Shown here in pieces: positions 40,971 through 53,563 of a stretch of 64,000 bases of DNA. The position numbers and the translations under genes were made by a program. Each line of letters starts with the position of its first letter. The first letter of the stretch is position 1. The notes under the pieces were generated by a model that did not search any database, was not told the DNA's origin, and saw only the letters and a list, made by a program, of their open reading frames with translations. The stretch covers positions 2,935,226 to 2,999,225 of the forward strand of contig CM018605.1 in the NCBI GenBank assembly GCA_009192285.1, read 5' to 3'. Origin of the DNA: Morchella semilibera. Its lineage: Eukaryota; Ascomycota; Pezizomycetes; Pezizales; Morchellaceae.

Positions 40971-41024
40971 TTAATAAATATTTTAGCTTTGTTCGTGGAT
41001 TGCCACTGTTCGTGGGCTGCCTAC
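40659..41024. repeat. Inverted repeat pair about 330 bp apart
   Basis: GTAGGCAGCCCACGAACA (from 40659) has its exact reverse complement TGTTCGTGGGCTGCCTAC at 41007-41024. Weaker matching continues outward (CATGTT against AGCATTG). A partial extra copy GTTCGTGGATTGCC sits at 40991. It is probably the two ends of a small transposon-like unit of about 366 bp. No target duplication is obvious. Confidence 0.6.
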
Positions 41025-44000
41025 AGCATTGTTAGTTACTTTAAACTTTGGGTATTGCAAATCTGGTTAAGCTTTATCGACAAAATTAGCCACAAGTAGG
41101 TTATTAAATTACCGTATCTCGTAAGTACTGTGCTGTCTTGGTGCCGCTATCCAGTAGAGTCGGTACCGGCCATTGATGGTCCCCCAGATTGTTGCATGAA
41201 CCATAGCTGACTTTTGTGATGAAGAGGATGACAAATTACGCGTTAGTTCTCTATCATGTCTAATTTCCTTTGGGGCTGGCTAATCCTCCACGGTCATCTT
41301 GGGTCGGATTAAGGCCTTCGACAGCCTTCAGGGCCTGCGGGCTTTTACTAAATCGGAGAGTAGATCTCTCCACCACACCTGTAAAGCTCGAGACAAAGGT
41401 CTCTGGGTATATTAGATTCTCCATCTTCGCCGAGCCGGCTAACACTGAGTTGTACCGCCCTGGAAATTGCTGACTTTGCTAGGGTAGAAGGAAGTTGGGT
41501 AATCGGGGGTGGGCTGCTGTCCTATGCGTTTTTATAAAGTACAGTTAGTGATATTATATTTTCTGGTCGACGGCAGCACCAGGTGAGGTGAGTAAGAGTC
41601 CTACCCCACTTTGTCACGATCTGATGCCATAATACCATATTGTAGAATTTCAGCGCCCCAACCTTTCCTTTGAAATGTTGCTCTAGTGAAGAGGAATATG
41701 GAAAGAAAAGCCCTAGATTTTAGAGTGGGGGGTGATCTCCACAAGGTATCTCCCCGGCTACTATGGACAAAAGAAGGAATCGAAAAGGCGCTAATGATTT
41801 GGAAGCAGTGGATGGAGTACATACAGGAAATAAGCGAGGGAGATAGAGAAGAAGCGGAGAGAGAAAGGGGACTGAGTCAAGGGTGGGGAGGCCTAAAGAA
41901 TGAGTGACTGGATAGAGGGGGGGTGGCAGGGTGATTTTATTACTGTGTTTTTCGAATTTCCTTTGTTTGAACAATTTTCCTTTGTTGGCGGCGGAAGTGA
42001 GGGTAGTTCTGGATACAATTAATGAATTAAAAAAAAAATGGTGCCCGCAAGTTAGGGTTAGGGCTAACTCCCAATTGTTAAGTGGTCCGAGAGCGTAAAG
42101 TTTCGCATATGTCTTGGCCAAGGGCCGGGTTTTAAGAAAAGAAAGTTCTAGTAAGGAAAAAAGAAATAGATGACATCATTACTAAACCACAAACTATTGC
42201 GTTGTGGAGGTGTCACCCAGATGTAGGAACCAAACACGGTGTTTGAATATCTGTCCGACCCCTGTCTGCTATTGATTATGCTATGGTGTTATTGTCACTT
42301 TATGTTCTATTTAAAGCCCTAGACTTGTAGACTCTGAATAGAACCATGCTCGTCTCGTTCATCTGTTTATCATCGGACTCTTAAGCCAGGAGAACAGAGC
42401 GCCACACGACGTCATTTTTCGTCATCGCCTGCAACTAAATCTCCATCTCCACCTCCACCTCCCCCCACCTTTACCTTCACCCCCATCACCATCTCGAGTC
42501 TTTCATCTTGGACCGTAAAACGTTGGTTGCAGGTCCTTCTAGAACTAGAAACCTTCACCCTGTATGGTAACCAATCCCCCTTATTGACCTGAGCTAGAGG
42601 TAGTTTTCCCGAGCTCTGATATTCTTTGCAGCCTCTCGTTGTTCTCTTCGGTACCTGACTGTTCTATACAGCGTCACATTAACTGAAGTGATGTTGTCCG
42701 GGGGGTAAAGTCCTTTCCACCTCCACAGTTGCTACTATATGTATCAACTCCCTGATTGTATTTCCGTACCAATCTCTATATTTTTTGAAACCTATACTAA
42801 CGTCTATGGGCGGGTGGTTCTTACCTGAATCGACGATTATCTACTGTTAGGTTAATATGGCTCTATGGATCCCTCAATTAGTATCGTGCTTATCCCTAAC
42901 CTGCTACCTATTCTACGCCGCCTAGATGGTCAGTCGGACCGCTCGAGGCTAGGGGAGGTGTATTCCACAAGGTGCCTTTGCCTCGACAGGGTCAGATCTT
43001 GTACCTCTTCACCGACCAGAACCCGAGGCAGCTATCTCTTTTGCTGGTGAAGCTCTCAACATCTCCTGTAGCCGCATAGTGCACCGTGCACCCGAAAGTT
43101 CCCTCAGAAACACGCCGTCTCTACTTTTGAGAACGTGTGAGGCGCTGGTTCATGGTTATTACATTGGCGGAGGGGCCTCTCAAAGGTTGGTAGCATTTAA
43201 ATTTCAGTGAAAGAGATAGATGTTTGAGGCATATACTAACTATACTGAGACTTATATTACCTATAAATGACCACTGACAAGGATCTTTACGATTATATAC
43301 ATATTAATCTCTATAAATCATATCTAGGTATTATAGGATCACATTTCCAAGGAATAACAGTATGCTTACCGCAACCCTGAATAGCTAGGTGAGCGTAGGA
43401 CATGCCTAGAGCATTATCTCCTTGTTAACTGTTTGCTTGAGCTCCCTCAGGTCGGAGACCTTTGATACTGGAATATCTCGTACACGAGAAGCCGCCAAAA
43501 TGTGTGTTCCAAGGGTAGACAACACGTAGATTAAATATTCTCTGCTGGATGAACCTGGTTTCGTCTACTGAATATTCGGTGGACCCCTCACTCCCGGTAC
43601 CTGTGACTCTAGGTAAGAATAGCACTAATGGTGAATAGCTTTCCAATCCCTGATATAATACAAGGCGCATAGCTTTCGACAGTATCGACCGTGGATCCCA
43701 AATCAAAAGATCTTAAGAGCAGAGTTTGTTTTTCGGTGGCGCTTCCTGGTTTCCAAAAAAGTCGAGCCCTGCTGCACCCGGGAAAAGGGCTACATGAAGT
43801 AAGTGGTTGTTTTCGACTAAAATACGTACTTACTAGGGTGGGCACTTCGCGACCGCTAGTTGTAGGGATTCTATCATCGATCATGGATAAGCTGTTATTG
43901 GGGGCCTACGCCCCGCCCCCCGGTATCTCTGGGTAGCATTTTATTTGGCCATGCTGGGTTAGGGTTACTTGTTTTCAACCAAACAAAGCGTCGGAAGCAG

Positions 44001-44873
44001 ATCCTATTTCTAGTAAATAGTAGGCCGGGATATTAGAGTGGGACAGTGCTAATCCTTGGTGAATATTCCTACACACAACGTCCCATACGCTATTGGCAGA
44101 TAGGGCGCCAAGTTATTCATTCATTGCAGCCATCCTGGGTGGGCACTCGCTCGTGGGATATCTCCAGTGTGTCTGCTCCCACCACTTTTGAATAGATCTC
44201 GACTAAGCCTCTCTAACTCCCAAGAGCGACTGATTCAATAGGAGCAGTCAGGGGAATTTATCCTAAGAGATTTCCAAATTCCTCCTTTGACAAAATCCCC
44301 TCCACACACAGGGTACTAACCCCTCAATATAATCTCGTATATGCCACACCAATGTTGCGTCTAGGAGCGCCTCAGTCACACTCAGGTATGCTAGGCACCT
44401 CTTTTTCTGTATGAGCAGTGCGCCTTTTCCATGTGTTTGCTGTGAGTGGGTTAGTCTGATTTCGTTCAAGGGCACCGATTGGTCTAATATCGAGAGTGAC
44501 GGACCTTTTCGGACCGCGTCGGTTCTTACATAAATTGGGGCTCAGGCTAGCCTATCGCTTATCTTCGGTCCCATTTGAAGGGCGAGGTATATCCCATATC
44601 CCCAACATACTCTTGTATAGATAACTTCTTAAGGTGTTGCGAACTAGAACCTCTATACTGGTATGACCATAGCGTACTCAGCTCTCACAGCTATAGTGAT
44701 GTGTCGGTGTGGTTGTCTTGTTGTAAGGTTGCGACACTGCGATGGTGAATCACGCTAGGAGGTATTTGCCGATGTTACCCTTCATATATATTGGTACTAC
44801 CATGATCGGACCTTGCCATAGATGTGCTTGTTGTGCGTGCATTCACGCTTTCCCTTCTTTCTCCTTTCTTCTC
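41025..44873. other. Gene-free subtelomeric interval
   Basis: There is no gene with recognisable features. A frame at 41698-41907 (+, 70 codons, RLLWTKEGIEKALMIWKQW, then an Asp/Glu/Arg-rich end) has protein-like composition and could be an exon relic. Telomere-like words lie at 42051-42063 (GTTAGGGTTAGGG) and 43956-43967 (GGGTTAGGGTTA). Confidence 0.35.
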
Positions 44874-44892
44874 TTTTTTTTTTTTTTTTTTT
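44874..44892. repeat. T19 homopolymer
   Basis: 19 consecutive T. Similar long runs lie at 46837-46858 (T22) and 49148-49173 (T26). These could be remnants of reverse-transcribed poly-A tails on the minus strand, but no retrogene is visible beside them. Confidence 0.9.
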
Positions 44893-45839
44893 GCATCTCC
44901 ACATATGAGTTTTTGAGGCATGAGATATCACTCGTTTCCATGACAAGGTGCGGATTGGATTTTTTTTTGAGGTCTTTTGATCGGGAAAGTTGGAGTTATC
45001 ATGGGGCTTGGATAATCCTAGACGGAATATTTCTGGCAAGGCTACGTCACTATTCTCTCATGTCATCACTACCTTAGAACCAAGCTACTTATTCTTATAA
45101 AGGGCCCCTAAATTGCTTCTTGTCTTCCCCGACAACAGGATAAGAGTTTATTCCGCCTACGGCCAATCCCCGCGTCATCACCGGGGAGGGTAACACTAGG
45201 GGCAGTCGCTTGACCACTGCGAGTTTTAGGTACCCTCCTTTCAAGTCCACATCCTACATCCGGAATGGGGTTTTCCTGTTCCCCTCCATCACTTCGTCCC
45301 TTCCTATTCTTGGTATCCATTTCTAGTTGACTTTGTTCTGGCTCACTTGTTTCTAACTCGAGTGTTTTTACATGAATCACGCCTATTTCCGGCACTGCTC
45401 CCAGGCATGGCGAACAGGGCTCGCGGGGCGTCGTTACTAGCCATGTTTATATCAGTTCAGGGTAATGTCTCATCTTCTCTGTCATGAAATCGTAAGCTCT
45501 TGTACTTGTCTCTTGGGGCCAATGAGAGAATTGCTTAATGTGGTGTTTGTAAAGTCAACCTCCCCTCTCTCACATGATAGCGTTTTGACATGCCAAGTTA
45601 GGTCTCTCTCTACCAACTAGAAGGCAGGAAATATCGAAGTCTCTCTACGACAGGGAAGTCTAGATTCATAAAAGCGAGGTTATGCAACCTAACAAAACAC
45701 CAAATCGTTCGCGGGTAGTAGTTTCCTTCGATCATTCCCTGTAACAAGGCAATTATCAAAGTGAACATACCATGAAGGGACCAGCGGTTACCCATTCAAA
45801 CCGTGACAGTGTTTCCAACTGTTGTAACCTGTTTTTTTT

Positions 45840-46130
45840 TTCTAGCAAAACTGAGCTGAGCTGAATAAATGGCCTAAAGCTGAACCGGCCGAATCAGAAC
45901 CGGTTTATCCCTTTGTCTGGCAAAGGATGCTTACCCCCCTCAAAGAAAAGGTTTTGTGTGACTTTACTAACAGATCCCGTCGTCAAATAATAGATTTCCT
46001 ATACAAATTCAATTCCTCTAGAGAGACAATACTTGATTTCACCGCAAGTATACTAAGATACTCAGGGTTAGGGTCTGCTCTGAACTGTTTAAAAAACCGG
46101 TTTAAACTGACAAACCAAAGAGCCATTGGA
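45840..46130. repeat. AACCGGTTTA-type degenerate repeat, site 1
   Basis: Contains GAACCGGCC, AGAACCGGTTTA, AAAACCGGTTTAAACTGAC and CAAACCAAAGAGCC. Related words recur at 47300-47440 and 61260-61600. A telomere-like AGGGTTAGGG lies at 46064-46073. It looks like relics of one repeat family. Confidence 0.4.
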
Positions 46131-46836
46131 AACAGTGTCTGAGCGGGATGTTTTTGGTCTTAGCTCGTTGCGAGCCGTCTATCAGCAGAAGAAGCGTATA
46201 TTCCTGTTTTTCTCGTCGAGGTAAGGAGCCTATTATTACCCCACTGAATTGATATTCTGTATGCCAGCGCTCTAGATATTATATTACTCGATCCCTGAAG
46301 CAAGCCAAAAGCCTCCCAAAAGTCAAAATCTTCAATTTAGCGCTCTTGATCCGATACCTGAACGAATACTATCGCTACCACTGTATCTATATAAAGTGTT
46401 TTACACCTCAAATCACCTGTGGCTACGCAATAATAATAGTTCGATGTTACGTCCCCATACAAATTTTGGTGTAAGGCGAACTTTCGTCAACTATTTAGCC
46501 TGCATGAATCGTCTATTGAATCAGATATTTGCCGGGGGTTTCGCCGTTGATCCACCCAATTGCATTGTGAAAGCATTACGTCAGAGATATTCCATGAATT
46601 ACGGAACTAGGCGACATCCCGAGCCCGACAAATGGGGTGTAAATGGCAAGACTCTCTAGCGTCAGAAAAAGCAAATGCTCTTGAGATTAGCACAAAGACA
46701 CCGCCTCCGGTGACAGATTTAGCTTCCCTTAGTGACTGGCACCAATTTCTATTTTGTACAAGCGCTCCAAGCCCCAAACTCCGTCACATTGGAGACTTTA
46801 CTGCCAAAATAGGGTCGCTGTGTCGCATGACATCGC

Positions 46837-46858
46837 TTTTTTTTTTTTTTTTTTTTTT
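46837..46858. repeat. T22 homopolymer
   Basis: 22 consecutive T, preceded by ATGACATCGC. The same ATGACATCGCTTT word recurs at about 47218-47230 without the long T run, which suggests a short local duplication. Confidence 0.9.
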
Positions 46859-49142
46859 GTTTACACCAATTGCATGCAGCCCTAAGGCTATGATAATGTC
46901 ACACCATGTTATCCCCAGAACGCCCTCCCTCCACCACCATCTCAAAGAAAAACAAAAGAAAACTACAAATATATTGTCTCTTCCTCAACTCTAGCCGACC
47001 TGGTGTGCTCACTGTCTCGAGCCTCATCATTCACCAGGTAAGCACCCCCAAAAAGAAAAACGTCTATCTCAACTCAAACTCGGCCCAAATTCCTTCTCCG
47101 TTTTTAAATCCGTAAATTCTGTCTTCAATCCATCTTTTCTGATCCGGAAAAATCCTGCTACATTCGATGTCTTTCCTTTCCAATGCGAACCCGCCTCCTC
47201 TGTCGCTATCAAAATGCATGACATCGCTTTATAATGGCTCTGAAAAGTACGTCCTACCCGTTGAAACCCTCTTTCTAGGGATAGAGGTGTACTTGAGCTG
47301 CGCTCAGCATCGTCTAAACGAGCGGGGTTTCCGGCGGTTTACCGGTTTTCTGGTTCGCACTGGTTCAACTGAACAGGCTAACCTTAGAGTTGGTACAGCT
47401 CGTACGGCCCTTGGTGATTTGAACGGTTTAGATATCTAGTTGCATTGACGGTTTAGCTAGTTTATCAACACATGCTCCTGAGTTTGAACGCTTCACTTTA
47501 ATATCCCGAATACACCGCTCAAGGAAATTAACCCTGCAGTGCCTCCTTTCGACACCACATCCGTCCTCCTAGCTCTATTAGATGAGTTCCTTTCCTGGCC
47601 TGGATCTAAGAGCCTATTCCAAAATGTTCATTATGCCAAGTCATGAAACCATGGTTTAAGCAGTTAATTAGATTTAGAATGTCAAGATAAATAGTTGGCG
47701 CAGTTGGTACAGTTTGAGCTCCCCGACTTAGTGGTCAGTATAGTTTTCTCCTATATCCCAACTGGTTTCTATCGTTGTAAACCCTGCTCGGAACAAGACC
47801 AGTCTGCTGAAAAGAGCTGAGATAGTTTTAAGACGCATATTTAAGGAGCGGATTGCTTGGGGTGTCTATACCACATGAGGTTGGGGCTTCTACACTTGGC
47901 AGCGCTGCCACTGGTATCTGGCGGTTTATAGTTAGGGCTCGACCCGTTGCCTTTCGATACCAGGGGCGGTTAGCAGATAAGAGAATTCCTGGCAAAGATC
48001 TTTTGAGTCCCCTACAAGGATCGCACTCTGTATAGCACATATCTCGACCTTCGAAGACACATATGTTTGCGATTACTATGCCGCGAAAAAGGGCCCCATG
48101 GAGCCATAGATCTAATGCGTTAATAGATACGTAGGTTCAACAGTTGCTTTCATTAACTAAAATGCCATTTAGTTTTGTAATTTAACTATAAAAGCTGCCC
48201 CCAAGTGGAACACGTAGCCCTGAGGCTGCGGTGGTCTAGTGTTCGCAACCGTCCAGTGCCCCGGCCGCCCACAAGGCCTTTGACTGTTGGATAGTCATGA
48301 ATGAGTGGACGATAAACATAGTCTTTCTATTGTAGGCGCCTCACAGGCGCCAGTGATCGACGAATAATGCTGACAGGTAACTAGGCAAGTGAGGAGCAAG
48401 TGGGTATAGCGAAATATGGTAGGAATTTCGCAAATATCAGGCCGTAATTAGGTAAATTAACTGCATGAGAACGACTAATTTATATACCATCCCATTCGCT
48501 GGACATCCGCCCAATGCTCATTCCGCTCATACGACGATTTTTTTCGTATGGGTAGTTGGAGAATAATTGAATATCAATGCGACACGTCCCTGCAGCAATA
48601 TCCCCCCTTATTGATACATTGTTATCTTATTCTCTTGGGGATGGTGGTGGATGGGTTGTCGCTCTGGGGAGAAAATAGCGTGATATTGCCATGGCGGTAA
48701 TTATAAGTCTGCATGTAATTAAGGGCTAAACAAAGAGAAAAAGAGGCGAAACAGTTATAAATTGATAATGAGCTAGTTAAGCTTTGACATGATTCTTTAC
48801 TTCCCTTAATGCCGGGTCCACTCCTTTTTAAAGTCGCTCCACTCATGTAAACCTGCTGCGCCGAGACGCTTCGTACTGGGTATCTGCACTCAGAACATAG
48901 TGAAAGAAGACATTTTGGCAGGCTTGGCGCATCCGCCAGATGTGTCAAACTGGGAGTTAGTGAATATTTCCCTTCTGAATTAAGTCTGACCTCTAGGACC
49001 TTTATACCCCCCCCCCCAAAAGGAAAAAAAAATAATAATAACTGGCGCTCCCAAACTTAAAGAATTCAGCTACGGCAGCCCCCCCGTCAAGAGCTTTCTC
49101 AAACAAATGGCATACTAACAGAAGCTTTCCCATGGCAGTAAG

Positions 49143-49147
<5 letters not shown>
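46859..49147. other. Gene-free interval
   Basis: No supported gene. Repeat-like AACCGGTT words occur at 47300-47440 (GGCGGTTTACCGGTTTTCTGG). A C11 tract lies at 49007-49017. Confidence 0.4.

Positions 49148-49173
<26 letters not shown>
49148..49173. repeat. T26 homopolymer
   Basis: 26 consecutive T, the longest homopolymer in the window. Its exact length should be treated with caution. Confidence 0.9.
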
Positions 49174-49704
49174 GGAGAATTATATGTACAGGGTTGACGG
49201 GATCGCCCTCTACTCCCTCTTTCGCCATATAGATTGCCCCATTCTGCGTCCTATTCCAGCTCAGGAGGACATGTTGTGCAGCCCCGTATACTCGTAACAA
49301 TAGTATGTCTTACCTTTCATTTGTTTGAAAGAATTGTTAACTGGCGAGAGGTAATATGAGAGTACGGTATAATACTTATTCCTGGCCTAGGCATTTGACG
49401 AGTAATTTAGTCTTTAGAACACGCCTAGAGCACAGCGGGCCCTGGTGGGCGCATGCAAGCGAGGTCAAATTGGGGACAAGACTAGATATGTACGACGACC
49501 CGCCGTCACTTGCAGTAACATCCAGTCTCCTGTAGGCACATGCGGTCCTGAACGTGCAGGTTAACCCGTTGGAAATAGTAAGGGCGCGTTAGGCAACAAC
49601 CTTAAAGGATCTTAGGACGCCAGATGCCGTTATACAACGGACCTTTCTCAAAACCTATAGGTTGGCCTGTTTAGTGAGCCACTAACATAACTAAATCATA
49701 AAAG

Positions 49705-49977
49705 CTAAGTCAGATCTATCTTTTCTCGTTCCACTACACGTCCCCCACCAAAACCTACAACAGGGACCTCGCTGAGCTTGTGTTTGTAGAATCTAACCTT
49801 GTCGTAATATTCCTCAGTCAGCAATGTGCAAACAAGACTTCCGCATAACATAGTTTCTGGACCATATGCCCCCAAATGCTCCCTAACTATGACTGTCTTG
49901 GTCTTGGCCCCACCAATAGAGTTAAGAATGGCGGTCTTGCAAAGAGCAAGTATATCGGAGGTACTGGGTATGACCAT
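49705..49977 (-). CDS. Unrecognised 90-codon open frame, doubtful
   Basis: The frame has normal protein composition (AILNSIGGAKTKTVIVREHL ...) and an ATG at 49977. No family is recognised and no introns or neighbours support it. It could be a relic. Confidence 0.25.
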   Translation of the reverse strand: MVIPSTSDILALCKTAILNSIGGAKTKTVIVREHLGAYGPETMLCGSLVCTLLTEEYYDKVRFYKHKLSEVPVVGFGGGRVVEREKIDLT

Positions 49978-52900
49978 TTGAGGCTAACAGCAAGCCAATG
50001 ATTTCGGTTTAAAACACAAAAATAAGGTACTCATAAGAATAAACTCCACAATACACCAAAGGCCACAGGTGTCCTCTACCTAGGTTAGGTAAAAAGGGTT
50101 AGTCTAGTAAAGGCGCCACAAAAAAAGGGCCCATTTATAAGTCGTGTCTAATGACTTCAATAGCTTGATACCTAAGTAGGTCCTTATCCACATCCATTCC
50201 GCATAATTAAATTTCACATATTAAATATTTTTAATACAGAATCTCAGATAGACATGTAATATCAAAATGTCTTCTTCTATGCATTCTCGCAGATATACTG
50301 GCCTTCTTACGACCTTGATTTGGCCCCAGACCCAATACGCAATTTATCAAACAGCTGATATCTCGTTTATCATGATGAACTAGAGCCAGGGAGGGGGGGG
50401 GGGGCAGGCGACCACAGAGAAGGCGCAGGGGGTAGAACGACGTGATATCTATCAGTCTCCAACCAAGCCCCCGCTCTTGTTAGAGTCCTCTCAATACTAA
50501 TTATCAGTACAGACATCTCGACCAAGCCTTATTTGGCCTGATGAGGCGCCGAGCATAACAATTGGCGACTAATCTAGCCCATATATGACCTTTATTAAGC
50601 AATTAGCTTTTTGCATAAATCTATTTATATCTAGCGGTCGAGAAAGGGATCATAGCTATCATTCTCTCATTAGGTGACTGTGGTAGGGGGCCGGGCTACG
50701 GCCTCTGGGCATTATTCTCCCTCCTCGGGCGTTCCTAAATGGGAAAGGCCACGATATGTGTCTAGTGAAATTTGAAGTGTCCCAGCCTACACAGAGCCAC
50801 TACCTTACTTGATGCGGACATAGGTACAGCAACAGGTAAATAGGTGGTGGGGTACAAACACCAAATCTCGGTGGCGTTTTACTAAAATAGGCATCACTCT
50901 GTTCCATCACTATTACCTGCCGCATACAAGCACTCGTCATGGAGGCCAAACCTAGGGGAGGTCGATCGCGAATGGACCGTTTCAGCTCCGCTCCGTCTCG
51001 GCCGGCGAGAGAATCTATTATTACTTGTGATCCTCTGTTGACCTTTCTATATGCTGAATGAGGGAATCACCTCTGCAAAACAACAGGATAGCAAGTAGGA
51101 CCTAAAATCTAAGGCTTGTAGGCTGTTGAAAGATACGCACAATTCCTTATTTGGTTTGTAGAGGAACAGCCAATAAAGATGATTAGTTCACCGCCTATAA
51201 GAGAGGGCGGTTGTTCTTGCTCTTAAGTGCGGTCCCTCTCCATTAGCGGAGAGAAGAGCTATTGCTATGCATTAACCCGCCCTAGCAGATAGTGATTTTG
51301 CAAAAAGAATGGCAGAAGATCGTTTGGAGCGAAACATACTAGACTTATTCACGACCAAACAACGGCAAAAAGTGGTGGACTATACAGTGGTGCAAGAAAA
51401 TTTCCCTAAACGTGAATTACACATGTCGAATAGGACAACTAGAATATCCCAAGACGAAACCGAGAAAATGTGAGCAGTGCATGTTCTCTCGGCTAGTGAG
51501 CTTCCTTGAAACATCACTGAACATGGGCATGTGGAGGCTTTGGGTACCCGCCAGCCTGGGGAAGAAACAACTCCATTATTTTAACCCCTCTTACTCTGTT
51601 GAGTTCCACATGTCGGAGCTGTATTTCGTAGCTAGTGGAAGATATTCAATCAAAAACGAGTGGGTTCGGAAACCGAGTGATAACACATGACTATAATTAT
51701 TCCCATGTGTAGACCCCCCTCCTTGCTTAATTCATTAATTGTTCTCATGTGTAGGCGCTCCGATTCTACTCACCGCGTGGCAAGGCTAGAAAAAGTATTA
51801 TCACATTTGAAAAACAGGTAGGGGCCATTTCCTACATCTCGCACAAAGCTTGGGCCCCACCGCACACCCCAGTTACATTCGTTTCTACATCGTGGCTTTT
51901 GATATTAGGCATTATACTTCACAGCCGGGACCTAGATAGGCTCCTAGTGGTAAGTGGGGTGCACGTTCTAGTCTCGCTGTAGATTTGTTGAAATATTAAC
52001 CTGCAGAGTCGTCATTACTTAGCCTCTGAACTAATAAACCCTATTCTGAGCAGGTTTCTCCTAGAGCTTGTCATACACATGCTGTATGGGTTATTTATCT
52101 TTATCATATATACGATTAAGTAGCGTGTAAGATCACTCTTGTTGACAGATGCTGTAGGGTTCGGTACAGGATTGGATGGACCAAGGAATATCTTCTGTGC
52201 CAGGCCAAGATAAGAATAGGCTCGAACAATGATTCAGCATAGGTACAGTCTGCTAATATCTACATGTCTTGCGAATCAGGCTGGTGTAAGTGCCCGTCTA
52301 GATTTTTAAAGACAGATATTATATGAAAGGTATCACCATATGATCAAATATGGTCTTCAATGGATCAGGAGCGTTGTTTGGGATCCTTAAACACAAAGAA
52401 TACGGATATGTGTGTCGTATATAGCGGTGCAACCTGTGCTTAAGAATTAGAATCCCCCTATTGTAGCTACGTACAATTTTGTTGGGTCGGTTTCTTCACT
52501 CACCTCTCACGGCTTATTTGGATGTAGGTACAGTTTACTATTGCGAACTCTCTTTTGTTAGTTTGGCTCCCGCTCCATATACTATGTACCAAGCAATTGC
52601 AAAGCAACAACTAGTGTCATAACCACCCGGAAACCAGGGGTAGATGTTCTTAGAGGCGCCAATAGTAGTAGTTCCTGGGACTTTGTCGCTGGGGGGGGGG
52701 GGGGGTGCGTTTTTTGGCCCCTCTTGATCCCAATATCCCTAGAGAACATGGTGGATATCCCCTACCTTGTCGCTTCCTCGGCCCAGCGCCTCTAAAAACG
52801 GGATGCCCCGCTGTGTTGGTTATCGCTTTACAATTACTCTACAGTACTTTCGCTAGCACTTATTATCAAAGCATTATACTTGCGGTGAAATTAATCATGG

Positions 52901-53161
52901 TTCCAATTTCTAATTGCGCTGGCACCTATTGAAACAATGTGGTTCATTATGGCGAAGTACTTTGTTCCTTGTCTCAAAGCAAACGCCCCGAGGTGGTACG
53001 AGGTATACATTTCCATGAGCTGAGGTGCCCCGACCCATGGTATATCTCTCGACCGAGTTGGTTCAAGCCAACTCCCCAAGACAGAGATACTCGTATTATA
53101 AGCCCTGGGTGACCGGAACGGATAGGAACTGTTGAGGAATCACTGCTAAGACCTACTTCGA
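49978..53161. other. Gene-free subtelomeric interval
   Basis: I see no gene. G runs occur at 50393-50404 (12) and 52691-52705 (15). A frame at 51412-51690 has no feature beyond a single CEQC pair and is not accepted. Confidence 0.4.
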
Positions 53162-53166
53162 GCAAA
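53162..53166. repeat. Target-site duplication of the solo LTR, left (GCAAA)
   Basis: GCAAA directly precedes TGTAAAGGG and is repeated right after the LTR end at 53559-53563. Confidence 0.75.
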
Positions 53167-53558
53167 TGTAAAGGGATATCTCAGAAGTCACTAAGATATG
53201 GCTAATGCTAAGCGATAGTTCTGTAGCTTTTAAACTTGTAATATTGTAGACCGGATTCCGTTCGCTTGAGAGGATGATGATTCCCCTAAGACGACGGGAA
53301 TCCTACTAGCTATTTATACATGAAGAACCCCCTTTAAACCCGCTAACTCCTCCAATAGCAAATCTCCCGCAATGCCTCCGCTACTGCTCCGACTTCCTAC
53401 GAGGTGGGGTTACAAGGGTCCACTCATGAGGTGTGGTAGTGGTTGCCGAGTTTTAACCGAACCCCGCTTCTGGGCGTACGTCACTCTTCCATCGCGCCGT
53501 CGTACCAGAACAATTCCATTGTACTACCAGTACCGCACTTCCAAGCAATCCTGTAACA
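53167..53558 (-). mobile_element. Solo LTR, diverged relative of the 13.8-21.6 kb element
   Basis: The first 180 bp match the start of the intact LTR with about 15-20% differences by eye: TGTAAAGGGATATC, GATATGGCTA-TGCTAAGC-ATAGTTCTGTAG, ACCGGATTCCG-TCGCTTGAG, GATGATGATTCC and CTATTTATACATGA with the TATA box. The middle is unrelated and shorter (392 bp in total against 580). The end ATCCTGTAACA matches ATCCTATAACA. The flanks are GCAAA on both sides. Solo LTRs arise when the two LTRs of one element recombine and delete the interior. Confidence 0.75.
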
Positions 53559-53563
53559 GCAAA
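53559..53563. repeat. Target-site duplication of the solo LTR, right (GCAAA)
   Basis: Perfect 5-bp match to 53162-53166. The duplication length agrees with that of the intact Ty3/gypsy copy. Confidence 0.75.
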
